NCBI GenBank assembly: GCA_948467495.1
Contig: CAOKEO010000020.1
Location: forward strand, 1-34,821
Direction of reading: 5' to 3'
DNA length: 34,821 bases
Source of the DNA: an uncultured Clostridium sp.
Lineage (GTDB): Bacteria; Bacillota; Clostridia; TANB77; CAG-508
The position numbers and the translations under genes were made by a program. Shown piece by piece: positions 23,992 through 31,950 of the stretch (its first letter is position 1; each line of letters opens with the position of its first letter). The notes beneath the pieces are model-generated. The model worked only from the letters and a program-made list of their open reading frames with translations, was not told the origin of the DNA and did no database searches.

Positions 23992-24767
23992 TGAGTGTAT
24001 CAGGAGATTCTGCTGAACAAGTAGTACGATTAAGTTTAGAAGGTTTTGAAGTAATTGCAAAATTAACTGGAAGTGGTGCTAAAAATATTGCTGCTATGTT
24101 ATATACAATTATGAAAGATCAAAAACAAACAAAGGGCAAAACAAAATTAAACAATATGATTAAATCTGGAAAAGCATTAAAAATATTTTCAATAAAGAAG
24201 GAAGATTTAAAAATGTTTCAAAAAAATGCAGATAGTTACGGAATACTTTATAGTGCTTTAATTGATAAAAAGAATAAAAATCTTGATGGCATAGTAGATA
24301 TAATGGTAAGAGATGAAGACGCACCAAGAATAAATAGAATAGTTGAAAGATTTAAATTAACAACAATAGATACTGCTAAAGTTCAAACAGTGGTACAAAA
24401 AGCTATTGAAGAAAGAAAAGAAAGTCAAAATCCAAAAGATAAAGGTGTTCAAGAAAAATCTAAAGAAGAATTACTTGAAGAAGTTTTATCTCAAAAACCT
24501 ATTCAAAAAGAAAATGTGCAACCTGAAAATTTCAATTATGCAATGACTGTAAAAAACCCTCAGTCAGAGCATTCCTCAAAAACATTAATCAAAACCGAAG
24601 GGGTATCTAAACCTTTGAATAAGAAAAAATCTGTTAGAAAAGAATTAGCAGAAATTAAAGAAGAGGTTAGAAAAGAAGCGGCAATTAAAGAAAAAGCACA
24701 AGAAAAGGATGTGAAAGAAGTTGCAACACAAAAACAAAAAGCACCTAAAGTTAAAGATGCTAGATAG
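23991..24767 (+). CDS. pcfB: PcfB-family protein (DUF3801)
   Basis: A 258-residue cytoplasmic accessory protein of the relaxosome or coupling complex. Residues 1-130 match the PcfB/DUF3801 consensus closely: GDSAEQVVRLSLEGFEV, then LTGSGAKNIAAMLYTIMKDQ, KGKTKLNNMIKSGKALKIF, and DIMVRDEDAPRINRIVERF. In the pheromone plasmid system, PcfB works with the relaxase and the VirD4-type PcfC. The C-terminal half is a Lys/Glu-rich flexible tail ending KDAR. It overlaps the relaxase stop by one base and precedes the small gene and virD4, as expected for this module. Confidence 0.9.
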   Translation: MSVSGDSAEQVVRLSLEGFEVIAKLTGSGAKNIAAMLYTIMKDQKQTKGKTKLNNMIKSGKALKIFSIKKEDLKMFQKNADSYGILYSALIDKKNKNLDGIVDIMVRDEDAPRINRIVERFKLTTIDTAKVQTVVQKAIEERKESQNPKDKGVQEKSKEELLEEVLSQKPIQKENVQPENFNYAMTVKNPQSEHSSKTLIKTEGVSKPLNKKKSVRKELAEIKEEVRKEAAIKEKAQEKDVKEVATQKQKAPKVKDAR

Positions 24768-24777
24768 GGGGAAAACA

Positions 24778-24972
24778 TTGGAAGAAACTAGAGTAATAAA
24801 ATTAGATAAATATGATTATAAATTGATTATTAATGCTCTTAATGAATTTAGAAATATGAAAATAAAAGAAGATATTGATACTGAAATTATTGATGATTTA
24901 CTAATGAAATTATTTGATGCCCCAGTAGAAAAATCAAAATTTAAGGGAGAGCGTTATATAAGTGCAAGATGA
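24778..24972 (+). CDS. Small hypothetical protein between pcfB and virD4
   Basis: A 64-residue soluble protein. TTG 24778 is preferred because it sits about 6 bases after AGGGGG; an upstream in-frame TTG at 24721 lies inside pcfB. The sequence is one beta-strand (RVIKLDKYDYKL) and helices, with a C-terminal ERYISAR. Its stop overlaps the GTG start of virD4, so virD4 translation is probably coupled to it. A gene of this size commonly fills this place in Tn1549-like modules; its job is unknown. Confidence 0.65.
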   Translation: MEETRVIKLDKYDYKLIINALNEFRNMKIKEDIDTEIIDDLLMKLFDAPVEKSKFKGERYISAR

Positions 24973-25387
24973 TAAGAATACTCGTAAAATAATTTATGTA
25001 GTAGGTATTATTCCTATAATATGGTTAGCACTATTGATTGCTCCATATTTAAGTGGAGGACTAATTGAAATAGTAAAAAATAGTGAAATTATTTTTAATA
25101 ATATATTCAAAATAAATTTTTGTGAGGATAGTATTAGAACTATTCTTATTTTTTTGATTATATATTTTTTAGGAATAATGGTTTATGAATCTACTCGAAA
25201 AAATTACAGAAGAAAAGAAGAATATGGTTCAGCAGAATGGGGCAGTGCTGCAACATTAAATAAGAAATATAGACAAAAAGAAAATATGAATAAGTTATTA
25301 ACTAAAAATGTAGCTTTAGGACTAAATGGAAAAAAGCATCGAAGAAATGTAAATGTTTTGGTAGTAGGTCGGTTCAGGTGCAGGTAA
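24962..25387 (+). CDS. virD4 segment 1 (membrane anchor to P-loop)
   Basis: Open zero-frame segment of 141 codons with both membrane helices. It ends NVLVVGRFRCR, where family members continue VVGGSGAGKT. The final five residues are the out-of-frame reading after the extra C at 25370. On its own this product would lack the ATPase. Confidence 0.7.
   Translation: MQDDKNTRKIIYVVGIIPIIWLALLIAPYLSGGLIEIVKNSEIIFNNIFKINFCEDSIRTILIFLIIYFLGIMVYESTRKNYRRKEEYGSAEWGSAATLNKKYRQKENMNKLLTKNVALGLNGKKHRRNVNVLVVGRFRCR
25367..25373 (+). other. +1 shift site 1 (GGT C GGT)
   Basis: Zero-frame codons are GTA GTA GGT CGG. Skipping C25370 gives GGT GGT TCA GGT GCA GGT AAA, the intact P-loop GGSGAGK. The zero-frame codon at the shift is CGG. 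Confidence 0.8.
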
Positions 25388-26309
25388 AACTTTTAGCTAT
25401 TGCAAACCTAATGTTTTACAAGCAAATAGCTCTTATGTTGTTTTAGATCCAAAGGGAGAAATAGTAAGAGATACAGGACATTTATTAGAAGAAAAAGGTT
25501 ATGAGATAAGAGTATTAGATTTAATTAATATGGAAAAATCTCATTGTTATAATCCTTTTGTATATATCAAAACAGATAATGATGTTCAAAAATTGGTAAC
25601 TAACCTATTTAAATCTACTACACCTAAAGGAAGTCAAAGTAATGATCCGTTTTGGGACACTGCAGCTAGTATGTTGTTACTTGCTTTAATATTTTACTTA
25701 AAATATGAAGCACCTGAAGAAGAACAAAATTTTGTAATGGTAATGGAATTATTAAGGGCAGGAGATGTAAAAGAAGATGATGACGAATACATATCTCCAC
25801 TTGATATGTTATTTAATAGGTTAGAAACGAAAAATCCAGAACATATTGCATTAAAGTATTATAGAGCATATCATTCAGGTTCAGCAAAAACTTTAAAATC
25901 AATACAAGTTACTCTTGCTAGTAGATTAGAAAAATTTAATTTGGATAGTTTAGCAAGTTTAACTGCAACAGATGAACTAGATTTACCATCACTTGGCGAA
26001 AAAAAAGTTGCTTTATTTGCTATTATACCAGATAATGACACTTCATTTAATTTTTTAGTAAGTATTTTATATACTCAACTATTTCAGCAATTATTTTATT
26101 TAGCAGATTATAAATATGGTGGAAGTTTACCTGTGCATGTTCATTTTGTAATGGATGAATTTGCAAATGTATCTTTACCAGATGATTTTGATAAAATTTT
26201 ATCTGTAATGAGAAGCAGAGAAGTTTCTGTTTCTATTATTTTGCAAAACCTGGCACAATTAAAAGCATTGTTCGAAAAGCAGTGGGAAAGTATAGTACGG
26301 AAATTGTGA
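25371..26309 (+). CDS. virD4 segment 2 (ATPase core)
   Basis: Open segment in the +1 frame, resuming GSGAGKTFSYCKPNV at 25371 and running through the ATPase core to SIVRKL and a TGA at 26307. The first ATG in this frame is at 25530, but family homology begins at 25371. No ribosome binding site supports independent translation from 25530. Confidence 0.7.
   Translation, partial: GSGAGKTFSYCKPNVLQANSSYVVLDPKGEIVRDTGHLLEEKGYEIRVLDLINMEKSHCYNPFVYIKTDNDVQKLVTNLFKSTTPKGSQSNDPFWDTAASMLLLALIFYLKYEAPEEEQNFVMVMELLRAGDVKEDDDEYISPLDMLFNRLETKNPEHIALKYYRAYHSGSAKTLKSIQVTLASRLEKFNLDSLASLTATDELDLPSLGEKKVALFAIIPDNDTSFNFLVSILYTQLFQQLFYLADYKYGGSLPVHVHFVMDEFANVSLPDDFDKILSVMRSREVSVSIILQNLAQLKALFEKQWESIVRKL
26295..26301 (+). 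other. +1 shift site 2 (GTA C GGA)
   Basis: The frame in use reads AGT ATA GTA CGG. Skipping C26298 gives GTA GGA AAT TGT GAT, the conserved VGNCDEF. Again the codon in the A-site position is CGG, and again the skipped base is the C before a Gly codon. Confidence 0.8.
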
Positions 26310-26769
26310 TGAATTTTTATATTTAGGTGGTAATGAACAAAGTACACATAAATATGTAAGCGAATTATTAGGAAAAGCAACTATTGATACAAATACTTAT
26401 GGTCATTCTTATGGAAGTCATGGCAGTTATTCTACAAATGACCAAATGGCAGGCAGAGAGTTATTGACTCCAGATGAAGTAAGAATGTTAGATAATCAAT
26501 ATGCGTTACTATTTATTAGAGGCGAAAGACCAGTAAAAGATTTTAAATATAATTTAAAAGAACATCCAAATGCTAATAAAACTCCAATAGGAAATGGAAA
26601 ACCTTATATTCATGGTACAACTGAAAATTCTATTGGAAGTATTTCATTTAATCTTGAAGATATAGATTTAAGTACAAAAGATATTATTGATATAGAATTA
26701 CAAGATAATGATTATGAGTTATTATCAAATGAAGAAATTGATGAATATATCAAGGAAAGCAATTTATAA
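26299..26769 (+). CDS. virD4 segment 3 (C-terminal part)
   Basis: Third frame segment starting GNCDEFLYLGGNEQ at 26299 and continuing through TPDEVRMLDNQYALLFIRGERPVKD. The first ATG in frame is 26446, inside conserved sequence. It has no plausible ribosome binding site, so this is a continuation of the same gene. Confidence 0.7.
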   Translation, partial: GNCDEFLYLGGNEQSTHKYVSELLGKATIDTNTYGHSYGSHGSYSTNDQMAGRELLTPDEVRMLDNQYALLFIRGERPVKDFKYNLKEHPNANKTPIGNGKPYIHGTTENSIGSISFNLEDIDLSTKDIIDIELQDNDYELLSNEEIDEYIKESNL

Positions 26770-26795
26770 TGTAGAAATATGTCGAATTATTTGTC

Positions 26796-26825
26796 TTGTA
26801 TTATGACATTTTTTAATAGTATAAT
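26796..26825 (+). promoter_or_regulatory. Promoter downstream of virD4
   Basis: TTGTAT (26796-26801), an 18-base spacer and a consensus TATAAT (26820-26825), 32 bases before the ATG of the next gene. It can start transcription of the channel genes independently of virD4. Confidence 0.6.
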
Positions 26826-26857
26826 CAATTAAAATATACAAAAGAAGAGGTAATAAT

Positions 26858-27076
26858 ATGAGTAAAAAATTTAATTTAATTCAAGAAATTGAAGCGGCAT
26901 TAAGCATAATTGTTAGAAAAACTAATGAAAATGATTATATTACATTCTTGTATAGTAATGATTTATTAAAAGAATATGATGATGCTGTCAAGAATTTAGA
27001 AGAAGAATCATTAGAAGAAGATAAACTTGAGCAGATTTTAAAAATGTCAGAAAATAAATTGAAAGAATTATTATAA
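26858..27076 (+). CDS. Small hypothetical protein
   Basis: A 72-residue acidic, helical, probably coiled-coil protein without membrane or signal features. It is the first gene after a consensus promoter and is followed by a strong terminator, so it may form a short transcription unit of its own. That layout would suit a regulator or small inhibitor, but no DNA-binding motif is visible and I recognise no family. Confidence 0.6.
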   Translation: MSKKFNLIQEIEAALSIIVRKTNENDYITFLYSNDLLKEYDDAVKNLEEESLEEDKLEQILKMSENKLKELL

Positions 27077-27100
27077 AAATAAATTATAATGTAGGTTGCT

Positions 27101-27151
27101 AAAAGGGCTACAATAATTGAGCTAGAGCTTGATTATTGTGGCTCTTTTTTT
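27101..27151 (+). terminator. Strong terminator-like hairpin before the pilin-like gene
   Basis: AGGGCTACAATAAT (27104-27117) pairs with ATTATTGTGGCTCT (27132-27145), about 14 bp with wobbles, with AGCT-based pairing possible in the loop. It is followed by TTTTTTT. The next gene starts at 27208. Confidence 0.8.
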
Positions 27152-27207
27152 GTGCCTAAAAACCAATATTATGTTTATTTAAAATTTGAAGAAAGGAATT
27201 TAAGAAC

Positions 27208-27558
27208 ATGAAAAATAAAATTGAAATTAAAAATGAAAACAAAAGAGGAAAATTAGGAAAGAAAATTTTAAGTAGGGGAGCATTTATAATAGGATATGTA
27301 GCTGCATTAACTATATTTCAACAAGTAAATGTATTTGCTTCTGATGATCCATTAGCAGTTGTTAATAATTTATCTAATTTTATATTTGGATTAATTAGAG
27401 CTGTTGGTATGATAATTCTTGGCTTTGGTATAGTTCAAGTAGGAATGAGTTTAAAATCTCATGATCCAACACAAAGAGCCAATGGAATAATGACTTTAGC
27501 AGGTGGTATTGTTATAACATTTGCTAAAGAAATCTTAAACTTGATTACAGGTGGCTAA
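27208..27558 (+). CDS. VirB2/TrbC- or Maff2-like small membrane protein (pilin candidate)
   Basis: A 116-residue protein. It has a basic N-terminus, a first hydrophobic segment at about 26-45 ending VFASDD (possible signal peptide or helix), a second membrane helix at about 58-78 (FIFGLIRAVGMIILGFGIVQVG), a short polar loop with KSHDPTQRANG, and a third hydrophobic segment (IMTLAGGIVITFAKEIL). This plan fits VirB2/TrbC-type pilins and the Maff2-like proteins that precede VirB6 in Tn1549-like modules. Position just before the VirB6-like gene supports a channel or pilus role. AAAGGAA serves as ribosome binding site. Confidence 0.7.
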   Translation: MKNKIEIKNENKRGKLGKKILSRGAFIIGYVAALTIFQQVNVFASDDPLAVVNNLSNFIFGLIRAVGMIILGFGIVQVGMSLKSHDPTQRANGIMTLAGGIVITFAKEILNLITGG

Positions 27559-27570
27559 AATTTAATTTAA

Positions 27571-27625
27571 AGATTAGACAGGTAATTTTATCTATTAAAA
27601 GATAAAAACCTGTCTAATTTGATTT
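27571..27625 (+). terminator. Perfect 11-bp hairpin between pilin-like and VirB6-like genes
   Basis: ATTAGACAGGT (27573-27583) pairs perfectly with ACCTGTCTAAT (27608-27618), with an inner TTTTATCT/AGATAAAA stem. The T-run is short. Because it directly follows the pilin-like gene, it may set higher pilin expression by partial termination or 3'-end protection. Confidence 0.65.
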
Positions 27626-27647
27626 TGATAATAAGGAGGGAACAAAA

Positions 27648-28475
27648 TTGAGTTGGATTCAAAGTAATTTAGAAAATGCTTTAAATACTTGGAATGGAAA
27701 ATTAACAGAAATATATGAATTAGTTGTAACTCATCCTATGGATTTTAAAGGTGGCTCTATCTGGAAAGTGATTATGAATATAAATGGAGCAATGCAAGCA
27801 ATAGGTTTAGCATTACTTGTATTATTTTTTGTTATAGGAGTAATGAAAACTTGTGGTTCTTTGACTGAAGTTAAGAAACCAGAACATGCCCTGCGACTCT
27901 TTATAAGATTTGCTATTGCTAAAATTGTAGTTACTCATGGAATAGAAATAATGAATGCAATATTAAGCATAGGTTATGGGATAACAATGCAAGTAATGAC
28001 AAAAACCTCTCTTTTAAATAGTCCTACATCACTTCCTGGAAGTATAGTTGATGCAATAAATAATTTAGGATTTTTTGAACAAATACCTTTATGGGCTGTA
28101 ACTTTGTTAGGTAGTTTATTTATAACTGTACTGTCATTTATTTTAATACTTACAGTATATGGTAGGTTTTTTAAAATTTATATGTATATGGCATTATCTC
28201 CAATACCATTGTCATCTTTTGCAGGACAACCAAGCGACCAAATAGGTAAAAGTTTTATAAAATCATTTGCAGGAGTTTGTTTAGAAGGTGCAGTTATAAT
28301 TCTTTCTTGTGTTATATTCTCCGTCTTTGCAAGTTCTGGTCCAAGTGTGGACACAGGTGCAGAAGCAGTAACTATGGTTTGGAAATATGTTGGAGAACTG
28401 ATATTTAATATGCTAGTTCTGGTGGGAACAGTACGAATGTCAGATAGAATTGTAAAAGAAATGATGGGATTATAG
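27648..28475 (+). CDS. VirB6/TrbL-like polytopic membrane protein
   Basis: A 275-residue inner-membrane channel component. Five or six hydrophobic segments are visible: about 48-70 (IGLALLVLFFVIGVM), 85-110, 145-170 (WAVTLLGSLFITVLSFILILTVYG), a re-entrant MYMALSPIPLSSFAG, 205-225 (LEGAVIILSCVIFSVFAS) and a final one before VRMSDRIVKE. The order and the MALSPIP motif match VirB6-like proteins of Gram-positive elements. TTG 27648 follows AAGGAGGG by 7 bases. The spacing to the next gene is short, with its AGGAGG overlapping this stop. Confidence 0.8.
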   Translation: MSWIQSNLENALNTWNGKLTEIYELVVTHPMDFKGGSIWKVIMNINGAMQAIGLALLVLFFVIGVMKTCGSLTEVKKPEHALRLFIRFAIAKIVVTHGIEIMNAILSIGYGITMQVMTKTSLLNSPTSLPGSIVDAINNLGFFEQIPLWAVTLLGSLFITVLSFILILTVYGRFFKIYMYMALSPIPLSSFAGQPSDQIGKSFIKSFAGVCLEGAVIILSCVIFSVFASSGPSVDTGAEAVTMVWKYVGELIFNMLVLVGTVRMSDRIVKEMMGL

Positions 28476-28487
28476 GAGGTGTTTAGT

Positions 28488-29192
28488 TTGAACGAAGATA
28501 AAAGACAAAGAGCATTAAATAATGGAATGTTTGTAATGGATTTAGGTTATAGAAAAGAACAACCTATTGCATTAGTAGAAAGAACATTTAATGATGGAAC
28601 AAAAGAATATATTATTGCTTTTAATTATGAGATTAAAGATAACACTATTGATTGGAGTTATGGTTATTATTATTCAAATGATATAGGAAAAGCAAAAACA
28701 GACTTTAAAAGAGCTTTAAATGGAGAAAATTTGGCAAATACTTTTACAGATAAAGTTGAAGAAAAAGAACCAAAAGAAGATTTTGAATTTGAGTTTTATA
28801 CTGAAGAAGAAATTAAAGAATTAATTAAGTCAAAAGCCGAATTATTCTATGTTGATGATGGTATTGATGAAGCTATTATAAGATTTGAAGATATACCAGA
28901 TTTTATTGTAGATTACAACAGAAAAATTGAAATGAGAGATTTGAAATTCTTTAAAGTAGGTAAAGACATATATGAACCTGATATTACAACTTACGGAGAA
29001 TTTTTAAATAGTATTAGTCCAGATTTAAGAGAAAGAATGATTGATAGATTAGTTGAATTGCAAACAGATGAGGCAGAACCTAAAAAATATAAAATTATTA
29101 ATGAAGATGTTTTTAGTCAAGTTAAAGATAAACTTGAACAAGAACAAGCTGCATTACGAAAACAGAAAAATAAATATAAGGAGGCTAGATAA
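28488..29192 (+). CDS. Transfer-module accessory protein, unknown family
   Basis: A 234-residue acidic soluble protein. TTG 28488 follows AGGAGG by 8 bases; an in-frame GTG at 28479 overlaps the ribosome binding site and is rejected. The first 80 residues look like a small beta-sheet domain (PIALVERTFNDGTKEYIIAF, then WSYGYYYSND), and the rest is helical and strongly charged, ending KEAR. The stop overlaps the PrgI-family start by one base. No membrane segment is present, so it probably sits at the cytoplasmic face of the channel; this is inference from position. Confidence 0.65.
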   Translation: MNEDKRQRALNNGMFVMDLGYRKEQPIALVERTFNDGTKEYIIAFNYEIKDNTIDWSYGYYYSNDIGKAKTDFKRALNGENLANTFTDKVEEKEPKEDFEFEFYTEEEIKELIKSKAELFYVDDGIDEAIIRFEDIPDFIVDYNRKIEMRDLKFFKVGKDIYEPDITTYGEFLNSISPDLRERMIDRLVELQTDEAEPKKYKIINEDVFSQVKDKLEQEQAALRKQKNKYKEAR

Positions 29193-29644
29193 TGGAAGTA
29201 AAAATAAATAAAGATATTAGAGAATTTACTGAAAGTATATTTTTTGGACTGTCTATGCGACAGTTCATTTTTTCTTTACTAGCTTGTATTGTAGCTGTTA
29301 TTTTATATTTTGCATTTAAACCATTCTTTGGAATAGAAACTTTATCCTGGATGTGCATATTAGGAGCTGCACCATTTGCAGTTTTAGGTTTCGTTAAATA
29401 CAACGGTATGACTGCTGAAAAATTTGTAATGGCATGGATTAAATCTCAAATATTATCTCCAAAAAGATTATACTTTAAATCTACGAATTTTTATTATGAG
29501 ATTTACAAAGAAGATATTGAAAATCTTCAATTAAAAGATGTTAGGAAACCTAAAAAAGAAAAAGTTATTAAAGATAAAAAATTAAAAAAAAAGTTGAAAA
29601 TAGGGAAGGAGAAGATAGATGAAAACACTAACGAAAATATTTAA
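29192..29644 (+). CDS. PrgI-family (VirB3-like) membrane protein
   Basis: A 150-residue channel component. It has the PrgI layout: an N-terminal MEVKINKDIREFTESIFFGLSMRQ, two closely spaced membrane helices at about 25-42 (FIFSLLACIVAVILYFA) and 50-70, the conserved KYNGMTAEKFVMAWIKS, then a basic tail of about 50 residues. In this family the protein sits next to and contacts VirB4. It overlaps the previous gene by one base and the VirB4 gene by 26 bases, so the three are translationally coupled. Confidence 0.9.
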   Translation: MEVKINKDIREFTESIFFGLSMRQFIFSLLACIVAVILYFAFKPFFGIETLSWMCILGAAPFAVLGFVKYNGMTAEKFVMAWIKSQILSPKRLYFKSTNFYYEIYKEDIENLQLKDVRKPKKEKVIKDKKLKKKLKIGKEKIDENTNENI

Positions 29645-31949
29645 ACAAGATAAGGAAAAATTTGTTGTTCCCAAAAAAGTACAAGACATTATTCCAGTAA
29701 AAGCAATTTGGGAAGATGGAATATTTTTAGTAGGAAATAATAAATACTCCAAATCTTTTAAATTTGTTGATATAAACTATGCAGTAGCATCAAGAGAAGA
29801 TAAAGAATCTATGTTTTTGGATTATTCAGAACTCTTAAATGCTTTAGACACAGGTGCAACAACAAAAATAACTATAAATAATAGAAGGATAAATAAATTA
29901 GATTTTGAGAAAACAATGCTTTTAAAAGAAGAACATGATGAATTAGATAAATATAGAAAAGAATATAATCAAATGTTATTATCACAAACAAAAAAAGCAA
30001 ATGAAATTGTCCAAGAAAAGATAATAACTATATCTATATATAAAAAGTCGATTGAAGAAGCAAGAAATTATTTTTCAAGAGCTGGTGCAGATCTAATAAG
30101 TCATTTTGGGACATTAGGTTCAAAGTGTGTTGAACTTGATGCTGAAGAAAGATTAAGAATAGCACATGATTTTTACAGAACTGGAGAAGAAACATCATTT
30201 CACTTTGATATTCACGAAACTATGAAAAAAGGACATGATTTTAAAGATTTTATTTGTCCTGATAGTGTTGAATTTCAAAGTGATTTTTTCAAAATAGGAG
30301 AGAGATATGGTAGAGTATTATTCTTAAAAGAATATGCTAGTTTCATAAAAGATAGTATGGTTGCAGAACTTACTGAATTAAATAGAAATATGATGTTATC
30401 ATTAGATATTATTCCAATACCAATGGATGAAGCAATTCGTGAAGCAGAAAATAGAAGATTAGGCATTGAAACTAATATTACAAATTGGCAGAGAAAACAA
30501 AATGCTAATAATAATTTTTCTGCCATAATACCTTACGACATGGAGCAACAACGAAATGAATCTAAAGAGTTTTTAGATGATTTAACTACTAGAGATCAAA
30601 GAATGTTTTCTTCAGTATTAACTATTGTATTAACTGCTGAAAGTAAAGAACAGCTTAATAATGATACAGAATCTGTTCTGCAAACTGCTAGAAAAAATCT
30701 TTGTCAGTTGGGTATATTAAAATATCAACAAATGGACGGATTAAACACAGTCTTACCATTTGGAACAAGAAAAATAGATGCTTTAAGAACATTAACTACT
30801 GAAAGTTTAGCAGTATTTATGCCATTCAAAGTGCAAGAAATTAGGCACGAGAATGGTATTTTTTATGGTCAAAATACAATAAGCAAGAATATGATTATTG
30901 CTGATAGGAAACAACTTTTAAATGGGAATTCATTTATTCTAGGTGTATCTGGAAGTGGTAAATCATTTACAGGAAAACAAGAAATAAGTTCTATAATATT
31001 AAAAGATAAAGATGCTGATATAATAATTATAGATCCAGAGAGAGAATATTCACCACTTATTAAAGCACTTGGTGGAGAAGTAATTAAAATATCATCTACA
31101 AGTGATAATCATATAAATGCAATGGACATGAACTCTGAATATGGAGATGGAGCAAATCCAGTAATTCTAAAATCAGAGTTTATTTTGTCTTTATGTGAGC
31201 AATTAATTGGTAGTGGTAATCTTGGACCGAAACAAAAATCTATTATAGATAGATGTACTGCAAATGTATATAGAGTATTTCAACAGGGAAATTATCAGGG
31301 CATACCACCAACTTTACAAGACTTTAGAGAAGATTTATTAAGACAACAAGAACCTGAAGCAAAAGAAATAGCTCTTGCAATAGAATTATTTACAAATGGT
31401 TCATTAAATACATTTGCAAAAAATACTAATGTTGATACTGATAATAGATTAATTTGTTACGATATACTAGATTTAGGAAAACAATTATTGCCTATTGGAA
31501 TGCTTGTAGTATTAGATTCTATATTAAATAGAATTACATCAAATAGAAGTAAAGGAAAAAACACTTATATATTTATAGATGAAATATATTTGCTTTTCCA
31601 ATATGAATATTCAGCAAACTTTCTTTTTACTCTTTGGAAAAGAGTTAGAAAATATGGTGCTTTCTGTACTGGTATTACACAAAATGTAGAGGATTTATTA
31701 CAAAGTCATACTGCAAGAACAATGCTTGCAAACTCTGAATTTATAGTAATGCTTAATCAAGCGAGTACCGATAGAGTAGAACTTGCAAAATTATTGAATA
31801 TATCTGATTTACAGATGAGTTATATAACAAATGTTGGACCAGGAGAAGGCTTATTAAAAGTTGGTAGCTCTCTAGTCCCATTTGTTAATAAGTATCCAAA
31901 AAATACAGAATTATATAGATTAATGACTACTAAATTCGGAGAAGGATAA
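29619..31949 (+). CDS. virB4: VirB4/TraC-family conjugation ATPase
   Basis: A 776-residue ATPase that energises assembly and function of the type IV secretion channel. The N-terminal half carries the conserved VirB4 dimer region (KAIWEDGIFLVGNNKYSKSF; later IIPIPMDEAIREAENRRLGIE). The C-terminal RecA-like domain has Walker A GVSGSGKS at 442-449, IIIDPEREY soon after, Walker B IFIDE (D654-E655), and a late TGITQNVEDLL followed by NSEFIVMLNQAS. No residue essential to the family is obviously missing. It overlaps the PrgI gene and is followed one base later by the sortase gene. Confidence 0.95.
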   Translation: MKTLTKIFKQDKEKFVVPKKVQDIIPVKAIWEDGIFLVGNNKYSKSFKFVDINYAVASREDKESMFLDYSELLNALDTGATTKITINNRRINKLDFEKTMLLKEEHDELDKYRKEYNQMLLSQTKKANEIVQEKIITISIYKKSIEEARNYFSRAGADLISHFGTLGSKCVELDAEERLRIAHDFYRTGEETSFHFDIHETMKKGHDFKDFICPDSVEFQSDFFKIGERYGRVLFLKEYASFIKDSMVAELTELNRNMMLSLDIIPIPMDEAIREAENRRLGIETNITNWQRKQNANNNFSAIIPYDMEQQRNESKEFLDDLTTRDQRMFSSVLTIVLTAESKEQLNNDTESVLQTARKNLCQLGILKYQQMDGLNTVLPFGTRKIDALRTLTTESLAVFMPFKVQEIRHENGIFYGQNTISKNMIIADRKQLLNGNSFILGVSGSGKSFTGKQEISSIILKDKDADIIIIDPEREYSPLIKALGGEVIKISSTSDNHINAMDMNSEYGDGANPVILKSEFILSLCEQLIGSGNLGPKQKSIIDRCTANVYRVFQQGNYQGIPPTLQDFREDLLRQQEPEAKEIALAIELFTNGSLNTFAKNTNVDTDNRLICYDILDLGKQLLPIGMLVVLDSILNRITSNRSKGKNTYIFIDEIYLLFQYEYSANFLFTLWKRVRKYGAFCTGITQNVEDLLQSHTARTMLANSEFIVMLNQASTDRVELAKLLNISDLQMSYITNVGPGEGLLKVGSSLVPFVNKYPKNTELYRLMTTKFGEG

Positions 31950-31950
31950 G

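Larger units (their letters stand above)
24962..26769 (+). pseudogene. virD4: VirD4/TraG-family coupling ATPase interrupted by two +1 shifts at CGG
   Basis: Type IV coupling protein that feeds the relaxase-DNA complex to the channel. Read through both shifts it is 601 residues, the full family length: two N-terminal membrane helices (KIIYVVGIIPIIWLALLIAP and TILIFLIIYFLGIMV), the RKEEYGSAEWGSA motif, the P-loop, LDPKGEIVRDTGHLLEEKGY, and the conserved NDTSFNFLVSILYTQLFQQL, VHFVMDEFANV and SVSIILQNLAQLKALF. Two single extra C bases break the frame, at 25370 inside the P-loop (VVG|GSGAGKT) and at 26298 (ESIV|GNCDEF). Skipping each C restores the family sequence exactly, and no other damage is visible. 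It may be a real pseudogene, an assembly error, or a gene decoded by frameshifting at CGG. GTG 24962 overlaps the preceding gene. Confidence 0.85.
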
